Assembly (NCBI GenBank): GCA_964639765.1
Contig: CAZXEN010000041.1
Coordinates: forward strand, 1 to 12,585
DNA from: Scybalousia_A sp964639765
Lineage (GTDB): Bacteria > Bacteroidota > Bacteroidia > Bacteroidales > P3
DNA: 12,585 nucleotides
Direction: 5' to 3'
Each line of letters opens with the position of its first letter. The stretch's first letter is position 1. Both the position numbers and the translations under genes were made by a program. Of the stretch, positions 5,671 to 12,585 are shown in pieces. The notes under the pieces were generated by a model. The model was not told where the DNA came from and made no database searches. It saw nothing but the letters and a program-made list of their open reading frames with translations.

Positions 5671-7971
5671 ATGAAACAGATATTTTCAATACTTTTAGTT
5701 GCATTGATTTCTATGAATCTTTATGCACAAGAGTTTTCTGGAATAGTAAAAGATAGTGCTGACAATCCTATAGCCTTAGCTAATGTTGCTGTGCTTAGTA
5801 AATTGGATTCTACACTGATAGTTGGGACAACCACGGATAGCAACGGACGATTCTCTTTTGAAGTAGATAATCTTCAAGATAAATTTGTAGTCATCAGTTT
5901 TGTCGGTTTCAAACATTATATTACAGATTTAAACAATTTAAGTTCCATAGTCATATTGCAAAACGATGAGACCTATTTGCAGACAGTGGAAGTCAAAGCC
6001 CAAAGGCAATTGGTTCACATGGACGAAGGCAAACTTGTATATGATGCAGAGGTTATAAGGGAAAAGAAGGTTGTCTCTTCTGCCTTTGACGTAATTGTGG
6101 AACTGCCGTCTTTATATACAACGGATGAACAAAGCATTACTATGGTCGGAGGTTCTACTCCAAAGATTATCATCAACGGAAGAGTTTCCACAATGAGTTA
6201 CTCTACACTTATAGATTATTTAAAAGCCTTGCCTGCCGAGAAAGTATTGAATGTGGAACTTGCATTCTCTGCTCCTCCTGAGTGGTTTATTGGCAATGGT
6301 CCTGCCATTAATGTAACAATAAAAAAGGAAAAGAACTATCATTACAGCGGAAGAATAGGAGGAAGTTACAGAAACTATACTGTTAATGGTACAACTCTTT
6401 TGGGTTCGGGCTTTTTCTCTTCTCCAAAATGGGACTTCTTCCTTTCGGGTAGCGGAGGCTATTATGTAAATATGTCTCGTAGCGAAAAAGAAATACATCA
6501 TAACGTAAAAGGCACTATATATGATATCTATTCAGATAACTTCAGCATAGAAAGAAACAAAAGTTATAGTACTTATTTTTCTACTACATATCATATAACA
6601 GATACTACGGATTTGACTCTTGTCTATTCAGGTGGTTATACTCCTTACTCAAAAACAAAGGCTCATTCCGAAAATACTTATTTGGGAAACTCAAAAAGCA
6701 AAAATCTTTCAGACAACGACAGACATACTGTTTCTCTGCACTATAAGCATAGCAATAAGTTTAATCTTGGAGTGGAATACACAAACTATAATAATGACCT
6801 GACTCAAGAGATGCAATATGCTGATGTCGGTCAAAGTTTCAGTGATGCTTTTGTGTATGATGCCAATCAAAAGATAAACAAATTCATGAGCTATTTTAAT
6901 ATCAGTAACAGAATGGTATATGGCTGGACGCTATCTTTGGGCGGTAACTATGTTTATACTAACAACGACAACACACAGACAAACAGAGACCTTTCTGCTG
7001 CAAATACCAACTCCTATAAAACCTTTTCCAATATAGAAGAGCATGCTTTAAGTGCCTATGTAAGTCTAAGAAAACGTATGCTTAATGGGAAATTGTTCGC
7101 AAGCGTAACACTTACTGATGAATATTATAATAACGACGGCTATGAAATAAATGACCTTCTGCCGAATATTCAGGTTACCTATGCTCCTAATGCTAATCAT
7201 TATCTTGTCTTTAGCAATTATAATCAAAGAGAACACCCTTCCTATTGGAACTTACAGGATTATGAAACACATTCTAATAAATATGAAGTTTCTGTTGGCA
7301 ATCCTTTCTTGAAACCTTCATGGGCAAATACAACAGGTATAAACTACTATTTCAAACAAAAATACCAGATAGGCTTGTTTTATATCTATTGTGACCCTAA
7401 TTTAATAAGTACCACCTATCAAAGACAAGATACTTTGCTTACAATAAATGAAATGGTGAATCAAAAAAAGACACAAGCGTTGTTATTAAATCTTGGGGTT
7501 CCGATAGAGATAGGCAAAAGAATAATATCCCGTTTTGATGGACAACTTCGCTGGCAGGAATACGAAGATGATGATTGGCATGGCTTAAACTATAAATCAG
7601 AGACATTCAGTTACGAAGTTCATAATACGACTGCTTTTACACTAAACTTTAAGCCAAAAATAATATTTAGTATCATGACTTCCTATAATTCCAAAGGGCC
7701 AAGTGGAGGATTGAGAAGACATACAGATTATTATTCTCTTTCAGCAAAACTTACTGCAAACTTAATTGATAACAGATTATTCTGTAGTTTGTTATTTAAT
7801 GATATATTAGAAACACGTACACCAAAATATTATATAAATACGTATGGACAGAATTGGAAAACTAATTCTAATTTCTACAAACGTATGGTATTCCTTCAAG
7901 TGTTCTATTCTTTCAAGGGATATAAAGAAATACAACAACAAGGTGTTGATACCTCAAGATTTGGAATGTAA
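5671..7971 (+). CDS. Outer-membrane beta-barrel (TonB-receptor-like) protein, RiPP-locus paralogue 2
   Basis: This 766-residue protein has a signal peptide ending LYAQ (about 1-20), a carboxypeptidase-regulatory-like fold (about 20-100), a plug-like segment with IIINGRVS and LPAEKVLNVEL (about 105-220), and a long Tyr/Asn/Ser-rich barrel of the outer-membrane beta-barrel family. It ends in YSFKGYK and a polar tail ending DTSRFGM. It starts six bases after the maturase stop, so it belongs to the same operon. It closely follows paralogue 1 through the plug and early barrel and diverges more in predicted loop regions. Barrels of this family are usually TonB-linked transporters or receptors. Here export, uptake or self-protection for the modified peptide is inference from operon membership. 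A strong terminator follows at 8004-8037. Confidence 0.9.
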   Translation: MKQIFSILLVALISMNLYAQEFSGIVKDSADNPIALANVAVLSKLDSTLIVGTTTDSNGRFSFEVDNLQDKFVVISFVGFKHYITDLNNLSSIVILQNDETYLQTVEVKAQRQLVHMDEGKLVYDAEVIREKKVVSSAFDVIVELPSLYTTDEQSITMVGGSTPKIIINGRVSTMSYSTLIDYLKALPAEKVLNVELAFSAPPEWFIGNGPAINVTIKKEKNYHYSGRIGGSYRNYTVNGTTLLGSGFFSSPKWDFFLSGSGGYYVNMSRSEKEIHHNVKGTIYDIYSDNFSIERNKSYSTYFSTTYHITDTTDLTLVYSGGYTPYSKTKAHSENTYLGNSKSKNLSDNDRHTVSLHYKHSNKFNLGVEYTNYNNDLTQEMQYADVGQSFSDAFVYDANQKINKFMSYFNISNRMVYGWTLSLGGNYVYTNNDNTQTNRDLSAANTNSYKTFSNIEEHALSAYVSLRKRMLNGKLFASVTLTDEYYNNDGYEINDLLPNIQVTYAPNANHYLVFSNYNQREHPSYWNLQDYETHSNKYEVSVGNPFLKPSWANTTGINYYFKQKYQIGLFYIYCDPNLISTTYQRQDTLLTINEMVNQKKTQALLLNLGVPIEIGKRIISRFDGQLRWQEYEDDDWHGLNYKSETFSYEVHNTTAFTLNFKPKIIFSIMTSYNSKGPSGGLRRHTDYYSLSAKLTANLIDNRLFCSLLFNDILETRTPKYYINTYGQNWKTNSNFYKRMVFLQVFYSFKGYKEIQQQGVDTSRFGM

Positions 7972-8003
7972 AAGCTTGTGGCAGTCGTTCTTGAACAAAA
8001 GAA

Positions 8004-8037
8004 AAACAGAGCTGATGATTGAACATCAGCTCTGTTT
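8004..8037. terminator. Bidirectional intrinsic terminator
   Basis: Bases 8004-8017 and 8024-8037 form a perfect 14-base-pair stem with a six-base loop. T-rich sequence follows on both strands (TTTGTTTTGG on plus, TTTTCTTTTG on minus). It lies between two convergent genes and would end both the RiPP operon and the peroxidase transcript. Confidence 0.9.
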
Positions 8038-8062
8038 GTTTTGGTTTCTGTGTATATTTGCT

Positions 8063-8683
8063 TTACAGCATCTTCTGTATTTCCGCTTCCAAATCCTTTG
8101 GCTCTACCATAGGTTCAAAACGTTTGATAGTCTTGCCGTCTTTGGAAACAAGAAACTTGCCAAAATTCCAGCGTATGTTGTCGCCTTTGTCAAAGCCAGA
8201 ACCTGTCTTTTGGTGTATCTGGTCCAATTGTTTGCCGAACTCTTCATCAGGGTAGCCTTTGAAAGGAGCCTTCTTTTTCAGGAATGTGTATAAAGGAGCT
8301 TCATTTTTCCCATTGACATCTATCTTTTCAAACATAGGGAAAGAAACACCGTAGTTCTGCAAACACACCGAACGGATTTCTTTTGCATCTCCTGGTTCCT
8401 GACCAAGAAACTGGTTGCAAGGAAAACCAAGCACGACCAGACCTTTGTCTTTGTATTCCTGATAAAGCTTTTCCAAGCCTTCATATTGAGGAGTAAGCCC
8501 ACATTTGCTTGCAGTATTCACAATCAAAACAACCTTGCCTTTGTATTGGGAGAAGTCTATCTGTTCCCCTTCAAGGCTGTTCATCTTAAAATCGTAGATA
8601 CTCTTTTCTTTCTGTGCATGGGCAACAGTAAACAAAATCATGCACACAGAGACAACCAAGAGTGAGAATATTTTCTTTTTCAT
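8063..8683 (-). CDS. gpx: Exported Cys-type glutathione peroxidase
   Basis: This 206-residue peroxidase reduces hydroperoxides. An N-terminal signal peptide (MKKK then a hydrophobic stretch, AHAQ at 21-24) directs it to the periplasm. Peroxidatic Cys61 lies in NTASKCG, Gln95 in GQEP, and Trp172-Asn173 in RWNF, completing the Cys-Gln-Trp-Asn catalytic tetrad. Cys89 (FPCNQF) and Cys107 are also present; Cys107 is at the position of the resolving Cys in thioredoxin-dependent enzymes, so thioredoxin-like donors are more likely than glutathione. The start follows the stop of the next peroxidase gene by one base, so the two are co-transcribed, and this gene is last in the run. The paralogue upstream lacks a signal peptide. 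Confidence 0.92.
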   Translation of the reverse strand: MKKKIFSLLVVSVCMILFTVAHAQKEKSIYDFKMNSLEGEQIDFSQYKGKVVLIVNTASKCGLTPQYEGLEKLYQEYKDKGLVVLGFPCNQFLGQEPGDAKEIRSVCLQNYGVSFPMFEKIDVNGKNEAPLYTFLKKKAPFKGYPDEEFGKQLDQIHQKTGSGFDKGDNIRWNFGKFLVSKDGKTIKRFEPMVEPKDLEAEIQKML

Positions 8684-8684
8684 A

Positions 8685-9230
8685 CTACAGCATTTTTTCT
8701 ATATCGGCTTCCATTTGTTCTGGAGCAACCATGGATTCATAACGTTTTACTGTCTTGCCATCTTTGGAAACAAGGAACTTTGTAAAATTCCAACGGATGT
8801 TGTTGCCTGTGTTGAAGCCTGTCTTTTGTTCCTTGTGGATATTTTCAAGCTGTTCTCCTATTTCCTTGACAGGATAGCCTTCAAATGGAGCTTTTTCTTT
8901 CAGATAAGAAAACAAAGGAGCTTCATTTTCTCCATTGACATCAACTTTTGAGAACATCTGAAAACTAACCCCGTAGTTTATCAGACAACCTTCCTGTATT
9001 TCTTTTGCTCCGCCGGGTTCTTGTCCAAGAAACTGGTTGCAAGGAAAACCAAGCACGACCAGACCTTTGTCTTTGTATTTTTGATAAAGCTTTTCCAATC
9101 CCTCATATTGAGGAGTAAAACCACACTTGCTTGCTGTGTTCACAACAAGCATAACCTTACCTTTGTACTGAGAAAAATCTATATCCTTGTTAGAAAGACT
9201 TTTCATTGTAATTTCATAAACTGAATTCAT
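8685..9230 (-). CDS. gpx: Cytoplasmic Cys-type glutathione peroxidase
   Basis: This 181-residue peroxidase has no signal peptide and is expected in the cytoplasm. It carries peroxidatic Cys36 in NTASKCG, Gln70, Trp147-Asn148, and a candidate resolving Cys at 82 (also Cys64 in FPCNQF), so it is a complete, probably thioredoxin-dependent enzyme. It is a tandem paralogue of the exported copy at 8063-8683 and shares a 55-base identical stretch with it (9025-9079 with 8403-8457). It begins four bases after the porQ stop and ends one base before the next start, indicating a single transcript that gives two compartments the same peroxide defence. Confidence 0.93.
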   Translation of the reverse strand: MNSVYEITMKSLSNKDIDFSQYKGKVMLVVNTASKCGFTPQYEGLEKLYQKYKDKGLVVLGFPCNQFLGQEPGGAKEIQEGCLINYGVSFQMFSKVDVNGENEAPLFSYLKEKAPFEGYPVKEIGEQLENIHKEQKTGFNTGNNIRWNFTKFLVSKDGKTVKRYESMVAPEQMEADIEKML

Positions 9231-9234
9231 AATA

Positions 9235-10272
9235 TTAAAATTTGTAACTTAATGTTATATAATTTGGAGAACCATAATTGTGGTACTCATTACGGGCATA
9301 GTTAAAAGAATAGTTCTTGTAGGATATGCCTAAACCGTATGAAAGTCCTGTAAGAGAAAAAGTGTCATCAACAGCCATTTCTTTTCTTTGTCGCCAACTA
9401 TAACCAAGACTAAAGTAAAGATACTTGCTTGGAAAGATATCCACTGCAAATTTCAGATGTCTGAAAGCCTTGTCCATAAAAGCGGAAAAAGAACTTTCTT
9501 CATCAACTGTCCCATCTATGCTGGTAGAAGACCTTGGAGAAAGTTTGTCATTCTCTCTTATATTCCACTTTGTCAGATTGTCTGCAACAACATAGAATAT
9601 CAATGGAGCGTGATTCATCTTCTTTGAAAAACCTATCTGCAAATCTGTAGGCAGAGTGTCTCTTTGCGAAGCAAAAGACTGCACCTGACGACCTATATTC
9701 TTCAGCACTGCTCCCACCTGCCACTGACCTGTAGGAGAAACCCACATTGCAGAAATATCAAATGCCAAGGATGTAGAAGAATAGGACTCGTACTTGGAAA
9801 ACAATGGTTTGAAATTAATACCCAAGTAAAGATTTTTCTCTATCTCCCTGCCCCATGCAATATTAAACATATAGTCATTGGCAGAAAAAGAACCTACGAT
9901 ATCGCCATTGCTCTCTGTCTGAACAAAGTTTCCGTAGTCTATGTATTGCAAAGCAAAACCAAAATTGCCAAACTTTTCAAAGGTATGGGTATAATGTATC
10001 GCTCCTTGATAGGAACCAGCAAAAATATCTGTATAAGTAAGTGAAATATGATTATTGACAGACTTGTTGAGTGTAGCAGGATTGGCTATGGAAGCAGGAG
10101 CATCGTCTGTAAAACGAGGAACAAAGTTCAGTCCTCTTGCGGTCATTTGTGCAGAATTGTAGAGATTAAGCACTGCGAAAGACTCCTGCCCTGCATTTGA
10201 CTGACCAAACAAAGAACAAGAAACAAGAGAAACCAGAAAGAATATATATATATGTTTTACATTTTTAAGCAT
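9235..10272 (-). CDS. porQ: Type IX secretion system protein PorQ-like
   Basis: This 345-residue outer-membrane protein has a signal peptide (hydrophobic about 9-22, then FGQ) and a PorV/FadL-like beta-barrel. Family-like features are the early AVLNLYNSAQMTARG segment, the NPATLN motif typical of PorQ and PorV relatives, repeated amphipathic strands, and a C-terminal aromatic residue (LSYKF) that suits barrel insertion. In characterised T9SS, PorQ belongs to the attachment complex with PorU, PorV and PorZ, which processes and anchors cargo at the surface. It lies 76 bases after namZ and four bases before the peroxidase. The call rests on family resemblance read by eye; another PorV-like barrel is the main alternative. 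Confidence 0.8.
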   Translation of the reverse strand: MLKNVKHIYIFFLVSLVSCSLFGQSNAGQESFAVLNLYNSAQMTARGLNFVPRFTDDAPASIANPATLNKSVNNHISLTYTDIFAGSYQGAIHYTHTFEKFGNFGFALQYIDYGNFVQTESNGDIVGSFSANDYMFNIAWGREIEKNLYLGINFKPLFSKYESYSSTSLAFDISAMWVSPTGQWQVGAVLKNIGRQVQSFASQRDTLPTDLQIGFSKKMNHAPLIFYVVADNLTKWNIRENDKLSPRSSTSIDGTVDEESSFSAFMDKAFRHLKFAVDIFPSKYLYFSLGYSWRQRKEMAVDDTFSLTGLSYGLGISYKNYSFNYARNEYHNYGSPNYITLSYKF

Positions 10273-10348
10273 TCCTCATCTTTTTTATATTTTGACATAA
10301 GTATATAACTGAAAATATTCAAATTTATTATCCAACTATTGACAAAAC

Positions 10349-11425
10349 TTAATACAGCAAATATTTCTCCCTTATCTTGCTGTAGTTTTCCAAATCCTTC
10401 TGCCATGACTGTCTTATTTCGGTTTCTGTTTTATTGGCAAGGATTGCTTTTTTGAAGTCTGAGCAACCTGCAAGCTTATCAAAGAAACTGTTGAAAAACG
10501 GTTTTCCCCCATTATATTCTTTATAGATTTTCAGAATAAAAGATACGTCTATTTTTTTTTCTTTTATGTCTGCTTTTATCCAACGTGTGGTTTTGGATTT
10601 CTTGGGTTTATATCCTATCTTTTCAAAAGGTGTATCCGTTCCTCGTCCTACAGAAAGAGAAGTGCCTTCAAAAAAACATAATGTAGGATAATTTCTTATT
10701 GCCTTGTCTGTCCTTAGATTTGGAGAAGGAGGAATAGGAAGTGAAACATCCATATCACGTTCATAATTCAGAAGCTTTATAACAGACAAATCACATTTTT
10801 TTTCTCTGTCTACCCAATTTTCTTCATTTATCATAATGGCATACTCTCCAATAGTAAGTCCATAACATACAGGTATCGGCTGCATACCTACAAAACTTCT
10901 ATATCCTTGCTGTAAAACAGGACCATCAACATAGTTGTTTGGGTTTGGCCTATCCAGAACAATCAAAGGAATATTGTTTTCTATGCAGGCAAGCATAACA
11001 TATTCCAAGGTACTTATATATGTATAGAAACGGCAACCAACATCTTGAAGGTCAAAAACCATTATATCTATACCTTGCACCTGATGTTGTGCAGGCTTTT
11101 TGCTTTTCCCATAAAGAGACACTATCTTTATTTCCTTGTCATTTATGACCAAAGAAGAATCACCCACCAATGCACCTGCTTCATTTAAACCGCTTAACCC
11201 ATGTTCAGGAGTAAAAACGGCTGAAAGATTTATTCCGTTCTCCACAAGTATATTTACCAGATGTTTGTCTTTTACCACCGAAGTATGATTACAAACCAAG
11301 GCTACATTTTTTTCTTTCAGCACAGGCAGATATTCCTCCAGACGTTCATCTGCATTTATAACTTGGGCAGAAAGAATATTACAGACAAAAAGAATTGTAA
11401 CTATTATAAAAGAAAACTTTTTCAT
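10349..11425 (-). CDS. namZ: NamZ-like exo-beta-N-acetylmuramidase (DUF1343, GH171)
   Basis: This 358-residue protein has a signal peptide (MKKF, hydrophobic to about 19) and so acts in the periplasm. Motifs of the DUF1343/NamZ family are clear: VCNHTSV (44-50), FTPEHGL (71-77), VFDLQDVGCRFYTYISTL (123-140), VLDRPNP (156-162) and VGRGTDTPFE (259-268). NamZ enzymes remove MurNAc from the non-reducing end of peptidoglycan fragments and support cell-wall recycling or MurNAc scavenging, including in Tannerella. It is the first gene of the minus-strand run leading to porQ and the peroxidases. It diverges from a glucosaminidase gene. Length is near or slightly below that usual for the family. Confidence 0.9.
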   Translation of the reverse strand: MKKFSFIIVTILFVCNILSAQVINADERLEEYLPVLKEKNVALVCNHTSVVKDKHLVNILVENGINLSAVFTPEHGLSGLNEAGALVGDSSLVINDKEIKIVSLYGKSKKPAQHQVQGIDIMVFDLQDVGCRFYTYISTLEYVMLACIENNIPLIVLDRPNPNNYVDGPVLQQGYRSFVGMQPIPVCYGLTIGEYAIMINEENWVDREKKCDLSVIKLLNYERDMDVSLPIPPSPNLRTDKAIRNYPTLCFFEGTSLSVGRGTDTPFEKIGYKPKKSKTTRWIKADIKEKKIDVSFILKIYKEYNGGKPFFNSFFDKLAGCSDFKKAILANKTETEIRQSWQKDLENYSKIREKYLLY

Positions 11426-11518
11426 ATATTTTTAAACTTTACTTAGAAAACGTATCAGATTGAATTTTATTTTTTAGAAAAAGCATAACGAAGCGTCCTT
11501 CAATAGAACAGAATATAT

Positions 11519-11526
11519 TACTTTTG
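11519..11526 (+). promoter_or_regulatory. Probable -7 box for the glucosaminidase gene
   Basis: TACTTTTG matches TAnnTTTG 27 bases before the ATG at 11554. No good -33 TTTG is seen at the expected distance. The box overlaps an in-frame upstream TTG at 11524, arguing against that start. Confidence 0.45.
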
Positions 11527-11553
11527 CAGACAGATTATAAAACAACAGGAAAG

Positions 11554-12342
11554 ATGAAAAAAGTTTTTATACTTATAAGCATTGTTTTTGCAAATATTAT
11601 GGTTTTTGGACAGGGAAAGAAAACAGCAACTGAAGACTATATACTGCAGTATAGAAATATAGCCATAGAAAATGAAAAACAGTATGGAGTGCCGGCAAGC
11701 ATTACCTTGGCTCAGGGAATTATAGAATCAGGAAGCGGAAGAAGTAGTCTTGCAAAAGAAAGCAACAATCATTTTGGAATAAAATGCCATTCATCATGGA
11801 CTGGGGAAAAGACTTATAAAGATGATGACAACAAAAATGACTGTTTCCGTGTTTATGACAATGCAGAAGAAAGTTTTACTGACCATTCTTTGTTTCTAAC
11901 TAAAAATAAAAGGTATGCTTCTCTTTTTGAATTAGACAAGACTGATTACAAATCTTGGGCAGAAGGATTAAAACAATGTGGTTATGCTACAAATCCTAAC
12001 TATGCCAATATTTTGATAGATATTATTGAGTTATATGAATTAGATAACATAAACGATAATTCTTTTTATTTGATAGCAGACAATACATTTGTAGAACAGC
12101 CATCAAAAAATAAAAACATCAAGACAGAGGATAAAAATATTCCTGAAAACAAAACCTCTCAACCTGCACAGACAAAGAAAAAGAAATCTATAATGGAACG
12201 TCTGTTCGGCAATACTGAGTGGTGGAAACGCAAACATGAAAGCGAACAAGAAAGAAAACGTAGGGAAATGGATGAAAAGATTCAAAAGATGATAGATGAA
12301 CAAGACGTAAAAAGAAACGACTTTGAGATAAATTTTGAATAG
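11554..12342 (+). CDS. Exported GH73-type N-acetylglucosaminidase
   Basis: From the ATG at 11554 the protein has 262 residues: a signal peptide (1-20, ending VFGQ), a FlgJ/GH73 glucosaminidase domain (about 27-165) and a charged C-terminal extension (about 185-262). The domain contains the family signature GVPASITLAQGIIESGSG with probable catalytic Glu58, then NNHFGIKCH. Such enzymes cleave the GlcNAc-MurNAc glycan bond of peptidoglycan. The extension is Lys/Glu-rich and likely a coiled coil from about 224 to 255. No LysM repeats, often found in relatives, are present. An upstream in-frame TTG (11524) lies in the promoter and is rejected. The gene is divergent from namZ, and its cleavage would expose MurNAc ends that NamZ uses. 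Confidence 0.9.
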   Translation: MKKVFILISIVFANIMVFGQGKKTATEDYILQYRNIAIENEKQYGVPASITLAQGIIESGSGRSSLAKESNNHFGIKCHSSWTGEKTYKDDDNKNDCFRVYDNAEESFTDHSLFLTKNKRYASLFELDKTDYKSWAEGLKQCGYATNPNYANILIDIIELYELDNINDNSFYLIADNTFVEQPSKNKNIKTEDKNIPENKTSQPAQTKKKKSIMERLFGNTEWWKRKHESEQERKRREMDEKIQKMIDEQDVKRNDFEINFE

Positions 12343-12476
12343 AATAATTTCTCAAAAGTATTTTATAAGGAAGTTAGGGAGAAGCTAAAAACAATTCTTA
12401 ACATTATAATTAATGACAACTCGACATAAGGAATAAAACGGGGGCTTGTACCGTCTTTGTTTTGTGTTATATTGTC

Positions 12477-12506
12477 AAAAAAAACCTTACGCTTCACAGC
12501 GTAAGG
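12477..12506 (-). terminator. Minus-strand intrinsic terminator, distal of two
   Basis: CCTTACGC (12485-12492) pairs perfectly with GCGTAAGG (12499-12506) around a six-base loop. Read on the minus strand, the hairpin is followed directly by T8 (12477-12484). On the plus strand no T-tract follows. Confidence 0.8.
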
Positions 12507-12524
12507 CTCAACAAATTAAAATTT

Positions 12525-12554
12525 AAAAAAAATGATAAACCTTACAAAAGGTTT
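12525..12554 (-). terminator. Minus-strand intrinsic terminator, proximal of two
   Basis: AAACCTT (12537-12543) pairs with AAGGTTT (12548-12554) around a four-base loop. On the minus strand a T8 run (12525-12532) follows after four bases. The stem overlaps the stop codon of the partial gene at the right edge by two bases. Confidence 0.6.
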
Positions 12555-12585
12555 AGTTTTTAGCTTCCTCTTTTTCTTTTTTGTT
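12553..12585 (-). CDS. C-terminal tip of a minus-strand gene entering from the right (partial)
   Basis: On the minus strand the last ten codons read NKKEKEEAKN, then TAA at 12553-12555, followed at once by two tandem terminators. A charged Lys/Glu-rich tail is a plausible C-terminus, and the terminators need an upstream minus-strand transcript. Only ten codons are visible, so no function can be given. The competing plus-strand frame from 12532 is low-complexity hydrophobic. Confidence 0.4.
   Translation of the reverse strand, partial: NKKEKEEAKN

Noticed and set aside
11524..11553. TTG start ten codons before the glucosaminidase ATG
   Set aside because: It overlaps the -7 box and would put a polar segment before a good signal peptide.
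12438..12454. ACGG/CCGT hairpin after the glucosaminidase gene
   Set aside because: Only four base pairs with a nine-base loop and an interrupted T-rich tail; too weak to call a terminator.
12532..12585. Plus-strand ORF start MINLTKGLVF at the right edge
   Set aside because: Low-complexity Phe-rich frame, antisense to a plausible gene end; the T-tracts of both hairpins point to minus-strand transcription.

Overview
The window is AT-rich DNA from a Gram-negative Bacteroidetes member, most likely a Bacteroidales species with a type IX secretion system. Evidence: a PorQ-like T9SS protein, two outer-membrane barrel proteins with carboxypeptidase-regulatory-like N-termini, a DUF1343/NamZ hydrolase, Bacteroidetes-type -7 boxes (TAnnTTTG) and a GG-leader/radical SAM peptide system of the kind known from Bacteroidales.

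Left half (1-7971): a modified-peptide (RiPP) locus. Two adjacent genes (3609-3920 and 4075-4338) encode small precursors with nearly identical double-glycine leaders but very different Cys/Asn/Asp-rich cores. Six bases after the second lies a radical SAM/SPASM maturase (4345-5664), and six bases after that an outer-membrane beta-barrel protein (5671-7971). A paralogue of that barrel protein (152-2458) is at the left edge. The first barrel gene and both precursor genes share one upstream block that fits an ECF-sigma promoter (TGCAAC-N15-CGTATA), followed at fixed spacing by a TAnnTTTG box, so the three transcripts probably form one regulon. The block, 5' UTR and leader are tandemly duplicated with an exact 466-base offset. 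A MntA/HepT (MNT-HEPN) toxin-antitoxin pair on the opposite strand (2543-3170) sits between the first barrel gene and the precursors. No leader peptidase/ABC exporter, sigma factor or obvious immunity gene is visible, so export and regulation must be encoded elsewhere.

Right half (8004-12342): housekeeping and envelope genes. A strong bidirectional terminator (8004-8037) separates the RiPP operon from a convergent minus-strand run, read in the order namZ (exo-muramidase), porQ, cytoplasmic glutathione peroxidase, exported glutathione peroxidase. Divergent from namZ is an exported GH73-type glucosaminidase (11554-12342), whose action would create substrate ends for NamZ. At the right edge, two tandem hairpins with T-tracts read as minus-strand terminators behind the last codons of a gene entering from outside.

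The best candidate for something undescribed is the left-half cassette: duplicated promoter/leader modules with divergent Cys-rich cores showing an [N/D]-x-x-C pattern, a dedicated maturase, and paralogous outer-membrane proteins that are co-transcribed or co-regulated with them.
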